NCBI GenBank assembly: GCA_903891475.1
Contig: CAITEP010000008.1
Location: 146,469-210,468 of the forward strand
Direction: 5' to 3'
DNA from: an uncultured Mucilaginibacter sp.
GTDB lineage: Bacteria > Bacteroidota > Bacteroidia > Sphingobacteriales > Sphingobacteriaceae
Length of the DNA: 64,000 nucleotides
Both the position numbers and the translations under genes were made by a program. Below the pieces are notes generated by a model, which was given only the letters and a program-made list of their open reading frames with translations, was not told where the DNA came from and did no database searches. Of this stretch, positions 1 to 9,022 are shown one piece after another (the first letter of the stretch is position 1; every line of letters begins with the position of its first letter).

Positions 1-883
1 GTATATTGAAGGAGATAGTATATTGCTTAACTATACCAAAACCCGTGCCTCGTTAAGCGAGACGGAAAACCTAGCAAAGGGCAGCCATTTATTAAAGGAA
101 GTAAAAATAAAAGCCACGAAAGTAATCAGAGGCTCACAAAACCTAAACGGCCCCGGTGAAGCCGACCAAGTAATTGATGAAAAGGATTTGGAGAAGACCG
201 GTAAGAAAACCCTATTGCAATTATTACAAGAAAGCGTTAAAGGTTTTGGAGAAAGATTCTTTAATCCATATAGTGCTTCTGATAATATTTTATCGAAAAA
301 TGTAAGTGATGGACATAAGCCGAACGAATGGTACTCAATCAATCGTAAACCTATAAAATTCATTATCGACGGTATTTCAGCGGCTCAAGTCATATCCTCG
401 GAGGAGTCTGCAACCAGTTTTATTGATATTAGGAATTTTCTTACTGGTCTATTAGCGGAAGATATTAAGGGAATTGAAGTAAATTTTACGCCCAAATATA
501 CTTCAACTTATGAATTGCGTTATAATTTAAACTATGATTATGCAATTATAGAAATAACAACCCGCTCCGGTAATGGCCCCTACTTTAATAATACTCCCGG
601 CAGGTACTTATATAAACCTTTACCAATAAGCTCACCTGTAGCTTTTTATAAGCCTAAGTATACGGTAAAGGACCAAACAAAGCACATAACTGATTTACGC
701 TCAACCATTAGTTGGGAGCCAAATATTATTACTGATAAAAATGGAGAGGCCAACCTTTGGTTTTATACAACAGACGCGTCATCAACTTATACCTTAACCT
801 TAGAAGGTTCGGACTTTAATGGGAACATTGGATTTAAAATTGATAATATAAATAATATTAAGCTTGAGAATAAAACTAAATAA
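1..883 (+). CDS. C-terminal part of a TonB-plug/carboxypeptidase-regulatory-like protein (5' truncated by window edge)
   Basis: The frame is open from base 2 with no stop, so this is the tail of a longer protein. The fragment carries a segment resembling the plug domain of TonB-dependent receptors (VIDEKDLEKTGKKTLLQLL, then PIKFIIDGISA and EDIKGIEVNF) and ends with a strand-rich stretch (SWEPNIITDKNGEANLWFYT). That ending is typical of large Bacteroidota surface proteins combining MG2-like repeats with a receptor plug. The barrel is absent, so it is not a complete SusC transporter. Ligand and partners are unknown. A TTG at base 23 is an internal codon, not a credible start. Confidence 0.7.
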   Translation, partial: YIEGDSILLNYTKTRASLSETENLAKGSHLLKEVKIKATKVIRGSQNLNGPGEADQVIDEKDLEKTGKKTLLQLLQESVKGFGERFFNPYSASDNILSKNVSDGHKPNEWYSINRKPIKFIIDGISAAQVISSEESATSFIDIRNFLTGLLAEDIKGIEVNFTPKYTSTYELRYNLNYDYAIIEITTRSGNGPYFNNTPGRYLYKPLPISSPVAFYKPKYTVKDQTKHITDLRSTISWEPNIITDKNGEANLWFYTTDASSTYTLTLEGSDFNGNIGFKIDNINNIKLENKTK

Positions 884-941
884 AGATATTTTATATACGA
901 TACAATTTTGTTTAGTAAGAAATAAACCATTGGTAGCTTTT

Positions 942-1664
942 CTATACCAAATCAAATAGGCTATCAACCCCTAAAATTTTTCTGGAGGTAAAACCTTCGG
1001 CAAATTTTACATTAATACTTTTGCCAAACTCTCTTGCCCTTGCTTCAACAACTTGTATAAATTCCGGCGATGATATATAGGTTTGCGGTTCGTCCTCCCA
1101 ATCGGGGTTATGAAACTGCGATTTATAGGCCAATACACTTTCTATCTTCTTATCCCAATAAGGGGTAATATCCACCAAAATATCAGGTTTTATATAGCGG
1201 TCTTGTATAAAGTGTAATACTTGTTTTGGTCGCCATTCCATTTGAGGTTTACCATCTTGAGTGGTTTCAATTTTACGCAATCCGGATAAAAAGGCGGCTG
1301 CTTCTACCAACTCATTCGCACGACCATGGTCCGGATGCCTGTCGTGATAGGCGTTGGCTATTATTATTTCAGGCTGATATTTACGTATAGCCGAAATTAT
1401 TTTGAGTTGATAGGTCTCGGTATTTTCAAAAAAACCATCCGGAATACCTAAATTCTCTCTAACTACCACACCCAAAATTGCCGCGGCGGCATTTGCTTCC
1501 TGTTCCCTTATTTCGGGTGTGCCACGGGTACCTAATTCACCTTTGGTAAGGTCAATAATACCTACTTTTTTTCCTTGGGCATTATGTTTTAAAATAACAC
1601 CGGCGCAACCCAACTCGGCATCATCAGGATGTACCGCTAAAACTAAAATATCTAATTTAAGCAT
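942..1664 (-). CDS. bshB1: Bacillithiol biosynthesis deacetylase BshB1 (LmbE family)
   Basis: A 240-aa zinc-dependent deacetylase of the LmbE/PIG-L family. The signature HPDDAELGC near residue 14 supplies zinc ligands, and the later HDRHPDHGRA motif supplies the third ligand and active-site residues. The family member with the RKIETTQDG and FIQDRYIKPDILVDIT segments is BshB1, which removes acetyl from GlcNAc-malate in the cytosol to give GlcN-malate, the second step of bacillithiol synthesis. It lies 13 nt downstream of a glutathione-peroxidase gene on the same strand, which suggests a thiol/peroxide-defence unit. bshA and bshC are not in the window. Confidence 0.9.
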   Translation of the reverse strand: MLKLDILVLAVHPDDAELGCAGVILKHNAQGKKVGIIDLTKGELGTRGTPEIREQEANAAAAILGVVVRENLGIPDGFFENTETYQLKIISAIRKYQPEIIIANAYHDRHPDHGRANELVEAAAFLSGLRKIETTQDGKPQMEWRPKQVLHFIQDRYIKPDILVDITPYWDKKIESVLAYKSQFHNPDWEDEPQTYISSPEFIQVVEARAREFGKSINVKFAEGFTSRKILGVDSLFDLV

Positions 1665-1677
1665 AAAATGAATCTAA

Positions 1678-2178
1678 TTATTTAGCCGAACCCAACAATC
1701 GGGTAATCTGCTTTTTAATACGTGAGGTGGTAGGTTTTGTAAACGGGAAAAAGAAATCATTCACTACACCTGATCTGTTTATTAAAAATTTATGGAAGTT
1801 CCATCTTGGGGTTGAGCTAAACTTTCCATTTTCCTTTTTATCGGCAAAATATTTATACAAAGGATGCGCATAGGGGCCGCGTACTCTTATTTTATCAAAA
1901 ACCGGAAAATTCACATGCTGTATTTCACAATAACTTACCAATTCTTCACCACTCAAGGGCTCTTGTCCGCCAAAGTCGTTGGATGGAAAATCAAGAATCT
2001 CAAAATCCTGACCTTGAAATATCTTTTTTAATTCTACCAAATCGGCCAATTGCGGGGCAAATCCACATTGTGAGGCTGTATTTACAATTAAAAGTACTTT
2101 ATCTTTATAATCAGATAAACTAACTTCTTCCCCATTTAATTTATTAACCTTAAACTGATAGATGCTAGAATTATTCAT
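1678..2178 (-). CDS. Glutathione peroxidase family thiol peroxidase
   Basis: A 166-aa GPx-fold protein. It has the N-terminal NTASQCGFAPQ box with the peroxidatic cysteine, FPSNDFGGQEP with the active-site Gln, and PRWNFHKFLI with the active-site Trp and Asn, so the catalytic tetrad is intact. No signal peptide is seen, so it is probably cytosolic. Bacterial members usually use thioredoxin rather than glutathione, and the downstream bshB1 makes a bacillithiol link conceivable; both are inferences. Its 3' neighbour bshB1 is 13 nt away and the upstream DUF4294 gene ends 2 nt before its start codon, so all three may be co-transcribed. Confidence 0.9.
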   Translation of the reverse strand: MNNSSIYQFKVNKLNGEEVSLSDYKDKVLLIVNTASQCGFAPQLADLVELKKIFQGQDFEILDFPSNDFGGQEPLSGEELVSYCEIQHVNFPVFDKIRVRGPYAHPLYKYFADKKENGKFSSTPRWNFHKFLINRSGVVNDFFFPFTKPTTSRIKKQITRLLGSAK

Positions 2179-2180
2179 GA

Positions 2181-2795
2181 TTAGTTTGGTATTGAATTGT
2201 AGCCAGCCTCTGCTAAAATGGCTTCTATATCTTTTTGTTGGTCCGGATCATAAGTCTCTTTTAAATCGTGCCCAAAAATTCTGGCTGCCGATTGAAGTAT
2301 AAAAGCATTAAAACCGCCTTTTAAATCCTTTACCATTGCGTAGCTTGTGTTACCGGTTTCACGGTCAATTAGCTTTATTAGAACCTCACCCTGACTTATT
2401 GTCATTTCCTTTATTTCCCGATTAAACAAATCTTTAATTTGGCTTTCGCAAGCATCAACCAATTTCTTTTGTTTTTGTTTATCGGCAGTCAATGCCAAAT
2501 CACGTTGCAATTGCCTGTATCTGGCTCCTGCAAACCGCGCATAAGGTAGTACCTTGAGCACATTATATTTCAGTCGGCGGTAATTATCTCTGTCGGCTTG
2601 GCTTTTAAAAATTCGAGAATCCCAAATTTTTACTTCATGCAATACATACCAAGGAATCATATGTTCACTGTAAAGCGTGGCATAAGTTTTTATGGTATCA
2701 TTTTTGCCTAATATTGATTGAATAGGTGGTTTGGCCTGTGCCAAAACCTCCAAATTCATTCCACAAAACAGCAAAAAAAACCCAATTATTTTCAT
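2181..2795 (-). CDS. DUF4294 domain protein, secreted
   Basis: About 204 aa from the chosen start, beginning MKIIGFFLLFCGMNLEVLAQ, a clear signal peptide. An upstream in-frame ATG at 2849 would place 18 extra residues before the signal sequence and is less likely. The body (HMIPWYVLHEVKIWDSRIF, YARFAGARYRQLQRDLALT, IKLIDRETGNTSYAMVKDLKGGF, FGHDLKETYDP) matches the DUF4294 family, which is widespread in Bacteroidota and of unknown function. It is probably periplasmic or membrane-associated. It ends 2 nt before the peroxidase gene. Confidence 0.8.
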   Translation of the reverse strand: MKIIGFFLLFCGMNLEVLAQAKPPIQSILGKNDTIKTYATLYSEHMIPWYVLHEVKIWDSRIFKSQADRDNYRRLKYNVLKVLPYARFAGARYRQLQRDLALTADKQKQKKLVDACESQIKDLFNREIKEMTISQGEVLIKLIDRETGNTSYAMVKDLKGGFNAFILQSAARIFGHDLKETYDPDQQKDIEAILAEAGYNSIPN

Positions 2796-2899
2796 AATTT
2801 TACTTAGTACAAAAATAATGCATTTTTTTGTGGTATTTAGATATAACATCCATTAATATATTTTTTGGATGTAATCTTCGTTAATTGTTTTGATGCCAT

Positions 2900-5125
2900 A
2901 TGATAAAAGAAATTGTAATTGATCCTGAAGCCGAAAAGACCGAAATATTAAAAAGATATCGGGCTTTGCTAAGCGCTAGTAAATCGACCTTGCAAAAAGG
3001 CGATAAGCGCATGATTCGCAAAGCTTTTGATATGGCCTTGGAAAGTCATAAAGATATGCGCCGCAAATCGGGCGAACCTTATATTTATCACCCTATTGCC
3101 GTAGCGCAAATTGCCGCCGAAGAAATTGGATTAGGCACCACCTCCATTGTTTGCGCCTTACTGCACGATGTGGTGGAAGATACCAACATGACACTGGAGG
3201 ATATTGAAAGGGAGTTTGGAAAAAAGGTAGCCATGATTATTGACGGGCTCACCAAAATATCAGGTGTATTTGATACCAATAGCTCATTACAGGCCGAGAA
3301 TTTCAGAAAAATGTTACTTACCCTGGCGGATGATGTAAGGGTGATTTTGATAAAACTGGCGGATAGGCTCCATAATATGCGTACCATGGAGTTTATGCCA
3401 CGCGACAAGCAACTGAAACTATCATCAGAAACCATCTACTTGTATGCACCTTTAGCGCATCGATTAGGGCTCTATTCCATTAAATCGGAAATGGAAGACC
3501 TTTCTATGAAGTACATGGAGCGGGAAACCTATCAGTTCATCAAAAACAAACTGAACGAGAAAAAAGCTGAGCGCGAAAAGTTTATAAAAGATTTTATTGA
3601 ACCGGTAAACAAAGTGGTACAAGAACAAGGTTTAACAGCCGATATTTTTGGCCGACCGAAATCAATCCACTCTATTTGGAACAAGATGCGGAAAAAGGCA
3701 ATTCCTTTTGAGGAAGTATATGATCTTTTTGCCATCCGGATTATTTTGGATAGTACGCTTGAAAATGAAAAAGCCGACTGCTGGAAGGCTTATTCCATCA
3801 TTACTGATTTGTACAGACCCAACCCAGATAGGTTGCGCGATTGGATATCATCGCCCAAAGCAAATGGCTATGAATCATTACATACTACTGTAATGGGACC
3901 ACGCGGGCAATGGGTGGAGGTGCAAATTCGTACCAAAAGGATGAACGAAATTGCCGAAAAAGGCTTTGCCGCGCATTGGAAATACAAGGAATCATCAACT
4001 GATAGCGGGCTTGACCAATGGGTGCAAAAAGTAAGGGAAATGCTTAAAAACCCCGACTCTAACGCGCTCGACTTTTTGGACGATTTTAAAATGAACCTCT
4101 TTAGCGATGAGATTTTCATCTTTACGCCAAAAGGTGCCCTTATTCAACTTCCTTTAAATGCTACCGCACTTGATTTTGCCTTCGAGATACACTCTGATGT
4201 GGGTGCAAGTTGTATAGGTGCCAAGGTAAATCATAAACTGGTGCCATTGAGCCATAAACTGCAAAACGGTGATCAGGTTGAAATCATCACCTCCAGCAAA
4301 CAAACACCAAAAGAAGATTGGCTGAATATTGTTGTTACCGCAAAGGCCAAAGCCAAAATAAAATCGGCCTTAAAGGAAGAAAAACGTAAAGTTGCCGATG
4401 ATGGTAAGGAAATATTGGAGCGCAAACTTAAATCGCTTAAAATAACTTACAACTCCGAAAATATTCATAAGCTGAGCTATTATTTTAAACTAGCATCTAC
4501 ACAGGATCTGTTTTTTAATGTAGCCAAAGGCTTGATTGACATTAAGGATTTGAAAGAATATCTTGCCTCCGAAAAGGTTATTGAAAATAAGCCGCAGGAT
4601 AAAATTGAGCAAGAGCAGGTGCAAAGCCTGATCCGCAACATCAAGGCAAAAGACAGCGATATATTATTGATTGGTGAGGATATGCAAAAAATTGACTATA
4701 AACTAGCCAATTGTTGTAACCCTATACCTGGCGATGACGTTTTTGGCTTTATTACCGTAGCAGATGGCATAAAAATACACCGAACCAATTGCCCCAATGC
4801 CACTAAACTCATGAGTAATTATGGTTATCGCATAGTAAAGGCAAAGTGGACCAACCAACACGAACTCGCGTTTTTAACAGGTTTGAGGATTACTGGTATT
4901 GATGATGTTGGACTTATTAACCAACTCACCACTGTCATATCGCACGATTTTAAAGTGAATATGCGCTCCATAACGGTCGACAGCGATAACGGCATTTTTG
5001 AAGGCAGCATTATGGTATATGTAAATGATACCCATCACCTCGAAAATTTGATTAAAAAACTAAAAACGGTAAAAGGGGTTACCGGTGTTGAGAGGTTTGA
5101 TTCGGCTATTGAAAAAGCGTCTTAA
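2900..5125 (+). CDS. spoT: Bifunctional (p)ppGpp synthetase/hydrolase, RelA/SpoT family
   Basis: 741 aa with the full long-RSH layout: hydrolase HD domain (GEPYIYHP about 58-65, HDVVEDT 89-95, then KLADRLHNMRTM), synthetase domain (FGRPKSIHSIWNKM about 250, NGYESLHTTV), TGS domain around 410-470 (EIFIFTPKGALIQLP), a Cys-rich zinc-finger-like segment (ANCCNPIPGDD) and a C-terminal ACT domain. Both catalytic halves keep their key motifs, so it should make and degrade the stringent alarmone. It is followed by fur and purA, an order common in Sphingobacteria. Confidence 0.95.
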   Translation: MIKEIVIDPEAEKTEILKRYRALLSASKSTLQKGDKRMIRKAFDMALESHKDMRRKSGEPYIYHPIAVAQIAAEEIGLGTTSIVCALLHDVVEDTNMTLEDIEREFGKKVAMIIDGLTKISGVFDTNSSLQAENFRKMLLTLADDVRVILIKLADRLHNMRTMEFMPRDKQLKLSSETIYLYAPLAHRLGLYSIKSEMEDLSMKYMERETYQFIKNKLNEKKAEREKFIKDFIEPVNKVVQEQGLTADIFGRPKSIHSIWNKMRKKAIPFEEVYDLFAIRIILDSTLENEKADCWKAYSIITDLYRPNPDRLRDWISSPKANGYESLHTTVMGPRGQWVEVQIRTKRMNEIAEKGFAAHWKYKESSTDSGLDQWVQKVREMLKNPDSNALDFLDDFKMNLFSDEIFIFTPKGALIQLPLNATALDFAFEIHSDVGASCIGAKVNHKLVPLSHKLQNGDQVEIITSSKQTPKEDWLNIVVTAKAKAKIKSALKEEKRKVADDGKEILERKLKSLKITYNSENIHKLSYYFKLASTQDLFFNVAKGLIDIKDLKEYLASEKVIENKPQDKIEQEQVQSLIRNIKAKDSDILLIGEDMQKIDYKLANCCNPIPGDDVFGFITVADGIKIHRTNCPNATKLMSNYGYRIVKAKWTNQHELAFLTGLRITGIDDVGLINQLTTVISHDFKVNMRSITVDSDNGIFEGSIMVYVNDTHHLENLIKKLKTVKGVTGVERFDSAIEKAS

Positions 5126-5153
5126 ACTGATTATCAACATTAAACTTATTTAA

Positions 5154-5161
5154 TAACTTTG
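5154..5161 (+). promoter_or_regulatory. TAnnTTTG promoter -7 box upstream of fur
   Basis: TAACTTTG matches the Bacteroidota -7 consensus TAnnTTTG exactly and lies 16 nt before the fur ATG. It suggests fur has its own promoter despite lying 52 nt after spoT. No clear -33 TTG is seen. Confidence 0.45.
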
Positions 5162-5177
5162 TTCCTTATTAAAGGAT

Positions 5178-5645
5178 ATGTCACAACAGGAAACAATTGA
5201 TATGGTAAAAAAAATTTTCGAGGCTTATCTCGAGAATAAAAGCCTTAGGAAAACTCCGGAGCGTTTTGCCATATTGGAAGAAATTTATTCGCGTACGGAT
5301 CATTTTGATGTGGAATTGCTATATATCCACATGAAAAATAAGAAATATCGGGTGAGCCGTGCCACCGTATACAATACTTTGGAATTGCTAGTCTCCTGCG
5401 ATTTGGTTACTAAGCATCAGTTTGGCAAAAACATGGCGCAGTTCGAAAAATCGTACGGCTATAAGCAACACGATCATATCATATGTTTGGATTGCGGTAA
5501 GGTGGTTGAATTTTGCGACCCACGAATTGAACAAATACAAAGCATGATGGGTAGTTTACTGAAATTCGAAATAAAGCACCACTCCTTAAACTTATATGGC
5601 AATTGCGAGAAATTAAAAGCAGGTGCCTGTGATAGAAGACTTTAA
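5178..5645 (+). CDS. fur: Fur family transcriptional regulator
   Basis: 155 aa. An N-terminal winged helix (LRKTPERFAILEEI, then VSRATVYNTLELLVSCDLV as recognition region) is followed by the metal-binding/dimerisation half with HDHIICLDCGKVVEF, which carries a structural CxxC zinc site, and the late SLNLYGNCEKLKAGAC cysteines. It is a metal- or peroxide-responsive repressor. Whether it senses iron, zinc or peroxide (Fur, Zur or PerR) cannot be decided from sequence alone. It lies between spoT and purA. Confidence 0.9.
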   Translation: MSQQETIDMVKKIFEAYLENKSLRKTPERFAILEEIYSRTDHFDVELLYIHMKNKKYRVSRATVYNTLELLVSCDLVTKHQFGKNMAQFEKSYGYKQHDHIICLDCGKVVEFCDPRIEQIQSMMGSLLKFEIKHHSLNLYGNCEKLKAGACDRRL

Positions 5646-5825
5646 CCAAAAATAAACCGTTTAATAACTAGGGATTAGCTTTCATTTATCCACATTAAAA
5701 CCAAAAAATTGTTGGTCATTTTATTTTAAAAATAAATGCCTTAACGGATAATTTTCAGATATTTGACCCTTCATCTACAAATTAGTTCAAATTAAATCAT
5801 TTACTGAAATAACGTATATAAATTA

Positions 5826-7103
5826 ATGGCTGTCGACGTGTTATTAGGGCTCCAATGGGGCGATGAAGGTAAAGGTAAAATTGTGGACGTGTTGAGCGCA
5901 GGCTATGACTTGATTGCCCGTTTTCAAGGTGGGCCAAACGCTGGCCATACCCTTGAGTTTGATGGTAAAAAATATGTATTAAACACCATCCCATCGGGTA
6001 TATTTTTTGACAATACGCTTAACCTGATAGGTAATGGCGTAATCATTGACCCAATTACTCTAAAAAAAGAAATTGATAAACTTAAAGCGGCAGGGCATGA
6101 TCTTTTGGCCAAAAAGAACCTGATGATTTCTAAAAAGGCTCATTTAATTCTACCAACTCACCAATTGCTTGATGCAGCTTCTGAGAAAAAAATGGGTGAT
6201 GGTAAAATTGGCTCCACGCTAAAAGGAATTGGTCCGACTTATATGGATAAAACCGGCCGTAATGGTTTGCGTGTGGGTGATATTTCACAACCCGATTTTA
6301 AAGAACGCTACCGCAAACTGGCCGATAAGCATACCTTTATGCTGAAATCAATGTACGGTGAGGTAGGTGACTTCTCCGACCGTGAAGCAGCCTTTTTTGA
6401 GGCCGTTGAATTGATTAAACAATTTCCATTGGTTGATTCAGAGCATTTGGTAAACAACTACCTAAAAGAAGGTAAAAAGATTTTGGCCGAGGGTGCACAA
6501 GGCACCATGCTGGATATTGATTTTGGCTCCTACCCCTTTGTTACCTCATCAAACACCACTACCGCTGGTGCCTGCACTGGTTTGGGTATAGCACCTAATA
6601 AAATTGGCGAGGTAATCGGTATTTTTAAAGCTTATTGTACCCGTGTAGGCGGCGGCCCATTCCCTACCGAGTTGGATAACGAAACTGGTGAAGAACTGCG
6701 CAGAATTGGTCATGAATTTGGTGCTACTACCGGCCGTCCACGCCGTACGGGTTGGATTGATTTACCTGCACTTAAATATGCCATTATGCTCAACGGTGTT
6801 ACCCAGCTGGTAATGACCAAGGCCGACGTATTAAGCGGTTTTGATAAAATATATGCTTGCACACATTACAACTATGAAGGCAAAGTAATTGATTACATGC
6901 CTTATGATATTTGCGGAACTGAAGCTACCCCAATATTTAAGGAAATAGACGGATGGCATGAAGATTTAACAGGAATTACCGAAGTAGACCAAATACCAGC
7001 AAAGCTAAAAGCTTACATAGATTATTTGGAAGCAGAATTACAAGTACCCGTAAAATACCTGTCGGTAGGACCTGATAGGTTGCAAACTTTGGTGCTTAGC
7101 TAG
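5826..7103 (+). CDS. purA: Adenylosuccinate synthetase
   Basis: 425 aa, the usual family length. It opens with the GTP-binding loop GLQWGDEGKGKIVD and the QGGPNAGHT IMP-site motif. TLKGIGPTYMDK, EGAQGTMLDIDFGSYPFVTSS and TTGRPRRTGWIDLPAL follow in the expected order. It joins IMP and aspartate using GTP, the first committed step to AMP. The 180-nt leader after fur and the hairpin just past the stop suggest an independent transcript. Confidence 0.96.
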   Translation: MAVDVLLGLQWGDEGKGKIVDVLSAGYDLIARFQGGPNAGHTLEFDGKKYVLNTIPSGIFFDNTLNLIGNGVIIDPITLKKEIDKLKAAGHDLLAKKNLMISKKAHLILPTHQLLDAASEKKMGDGKIGSTLKGIGPTYMDKTGRNGLRVGDISQPDFKERYRKLADKHTFMLKSMYGEVGDFSDREAAFFEAVELIKQFPLVDSEHLVNNYLKEGKKILAEGAQGTMLDIDFGSYPFVTSSNTTTAGACTGLGIAPNKIGEVIGIFKAYCTRVGGGPFPTELDNETGEELRRIGHEFGATTGRPRRTGWIDLPALKYAIMLNGVTQLVMTKADVLSGFDKIYACTHYNYEGKVIDYMPYDICGTEATPIFKEIDGWHEDLTGITEVDQIPAKLKAYIDYLEAELQVPVKYLSVGPDRLQTLVLS

Positions 7104-7147
7104 GCATAAATTTTTTACTCATTAAATTGAGAAATCTCAAAATAAAT

Positions 7148-7171
7148 AAAGGCTCCATTATTGGGGCCTTT
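7148..7171 (+). terminator. Intrinsic terminator after purA
   Basis: AAAGGCTCC, loop ATTATT, then GGGGCCTTT forms a 9-bp stem with one G-U pair, 44 nt past the purA stop and before pabB. The T-run is weak (TTTAAGTTTTAG). A TTG at 7161 inside this stem would extend pabB upstream, which argues for the later pabB start. Confidence 0.6.
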
Positions 7172-7193
7172 AAGTTTTAGGTACTTTTTTTAT

Positions 7194-8459
7194 ATGGAAT
7201 TTAAAGTTGAAAACTTGGAGGAATTCAAAATAAAGGCATTATACTTTGCCCAAACTTTTGAGGTGTTTTGTTATCTTGATTCAAATAATATTAAAGAGGC
7301 CTATTCCAAATTTGATGCTTTATTAGCGATTGGTGTACGTAATGAGGTTTCGGCAACGGAAGTAAATGCTTTCGGGAAATTAGAAGCTTTTAAAACCAAT
7401 AACCCGGGTTGGCTTGCCGGATATTTATCGTACGATTTGAAAAACGAAATCGAAGACCTTGTTTCAAATAATGCCGATGGTCTCGGTTTCCCGGATTTAT
7501 ATTTTTTCTCCCCGCAAATTACCATCATTATCAAAGGTAACCTGGTTGAAATTAACGGAGATAATGAGCAGGAAATTTATCATACCATACTTGGCCAAAA
7601 AGCCCAAATACCACCTATCAAACCTAATATAACCCTAAAGGAAAAATTTACTAAGCCAGAATATTTAGCCACGGTGGAGAAAATAAAGAATCATATCCAA
7701 CAAGGCGATATTTATGTTAGCAATTTTTGTCATGAATTTTTTGCGGAGGACGTGGCTATCAACCCAATATCAATTTTTACATGGTTGATGCAAATATCGC
7801 CAACACCTTTTGCGGCTTTGTTTAAACATCGTTCACACTATACCGTCTGCGCCTCGCCCGAACGCTTTTTGTGTAAACGAGGCAATAAGCTGGTATCACA
7901 ACCTATAAAAGGGACAGCCAAACGGGGTAAGGATATAAAGGAAGATGAAGCCATTAAATCGGCACTAAAAAACAATACCAAGGAACTGCAAGAAAATGTA
8001 ATGATTGTAGATTTGGTACGTAACGACCTTACCCGCTCGGCCAAGCAAGGAACCGTACAAACGGAAGATCTTTTTGGAATCTATTCCTTTAATCAGGTAC
8101 ATCAAATGATATCAACCATTAGCTGTGAGTTGGCTGATGATATTTCGGAAATTCAAGCCATAAAAAACACCTTCCCAATGGGTAGCATGACGGGTGCCCC
8201 CAAAATAAAGGCCATGCAGTTGATGGAACAATATGAACGCAGCAAACGTGGCCCATACTCGGGCGCGATAGGCTATTTTAGTCCGGATGGTGATTTTGAT
8301 TTTAACGTTACTATCCGTTCCCTGTTTTACAACCAACAAAACAAATACCTATCATTTCAGGTAGGAAGCGCGATTACCTACCATGCCAATGGGATGCAAG
8401 AATATGAAGAATGCTTATTAAAGGCTAAAGCTATTTTGGAGGTATTGGGTGTAGATTGA
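7194..8459 (+). CDS. pabB: Aminodeoxychorismate synthase component I
   Basis: 421 aa from ATG 7194. Chorismate-binding enzyme signatures are present: QPIKGTAKRG with the catalytic lysine typical of PabB rather than TrpE, FPMGSMTGAPKIKAM, GPYSGAIGYFSPDG and YEECLLKAKAILE. It turns chorismate plus ammonia into 4-amino-4-deoxychorismate for folate. No glutaminase subunit (PabA/TrpG) is adjacent. The K in PIKGT supports PabB over anthranilate synthase, though the families are close relatives. Confidence 0.85.
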   Translation: MEFKVENLEEFKIKALYFAQTFEVFCYLDSNNIKEAYSKFDALLAIGVRNEVSATEVNAFGKLEAFKTNNPGWLAGYLSYDLKNEIEDLVSNNADGLGFPDLYFFSPQITIIIKGNLVEINGDNEQEIYHTILGQKAQIPPIKPNITLKEKFTKPEYLATVEKIKNHIQQGDIYVSNFCHEFFAEDVAINPISIFTWLMQISPTPFAALFKHRSHYTVCASPERFLCKRGNKLVSQPIKGTAKRGKDIKEDEAIKSALKNNTKELQENVMIVDLVRNDLTRSAKQGTVQTEDLFGIYSFNQVHQMISTISCELADDISEIQAIKNTFPMGSMTGAPKIKAMQLMEQYERSKRGPYSGAIGYFSPDGDFDFNVTIRSLFYNQQNKYLSFQVGSAITYHANGMQEYEECLLKAKAILEVLGVD

Positions 8460-8472
8460 ATAAAAATAATTT

Positions 8473-8661
8473 TCAATTCAAGTTGCTATATTCTATTGGC
8501 GATTGCCCTACCTGCTGCCTGAACAACCGAGCAAAGTGTTGTGGATATTTAAAGCCCAACTCGTAAGCAATTTGGCTCATGGTTTTATTGGTATCAAATA
8601 TTTTTTCCTTGGCTATGGCTATTAGTTTTTGCTGTTTTGATAAGTGGCAGTTGGGAGAAAG
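8473..8661 (-). pseudogene. C-terminal remnant of an AraC-family regulator
   Basis: Reading the minus strand gives SKQQKLIAIAKEKIF, then MSQIAYELGFKYPQHFARLF and RQQVGQSPIEYSNLN with a stop at 8473-8475. This is the second helix-turn-helix of an AraC/XylS DNA-binding domain with its normal end. Everything upstream (ligand domain and first helix-turn-helix) is missing; the frame loses similarity near 8640-8661. It abuts a converging NTF2-like remnant, so one deletion probably fused the two gene ends. Confidence 0.75.
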
Positions 8662-8669
8662 ACAGCTAG

Positions 8670-8927
8670 CTGGATGTAATAAAAAATGGCTTTATTTGGT
8701 TTAAAAAAGCTGTAGTTTATTCGGCATCTATAAATATATTTGGCAATACCGCCATCCTCTTGAATGATATTGATTTAGTTGCCGTTGTAGTAGGAAACGA
8801 GGTAGTTAACCCTTTTATGGTTACAGAGGTTTACCTAAAAGAGAACGGAAGCTGGAAAATGGCACAACTTACCTTCTCGCACTTAATGAGACCAGTTAAA
8901 CTGAAAACTAATAGTCCGCAACATTAA
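8670..8927 (+). pseudogene. C-terminal remnant of an NTF2-like (SnoaL/DUF4440-type) protein
   Basis: A plus-strand frame with no Met start reads through WFKKAVVYSASINIFGNTA, LVAVVVGNEVVNPFMVTEVY and LKENGSWKMAQLTFSHLM to a stop at 8925-8927. The pattern (strand, GNTA, then a TEVYLKENGSWKMAQLTFS ending) is that of nuclear-transport-factor-2-like proteins of about 130-150 aa. Only the last 85 codons remain, and a TAG lies directly upstream at 8667-8669. Confidence 0.7.
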
Positions 8928-8938
8928 TTGTCATGAAT

Positions 8939-8969
8939 AGAGGTAGTTTGTTAAATTAAAATTACCTCT
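8939..8969 (+). terminator. Hairpin after the NTF2-like remnant
   Basis: AGAGGTA and TACCTCT form a perfect 7-bp stem around a 17-nt AT loop, followed by TTTCTATTT. It lies between the remnant and the converging DinB-like gene and could stop transcription from the left. Confidence 0.4.
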
Positions 8970-9022
8970 TTCTATTTACAGAACCTAAAGATATTAATGT
9001 ATTGAAAGAATAATTTTCAATT

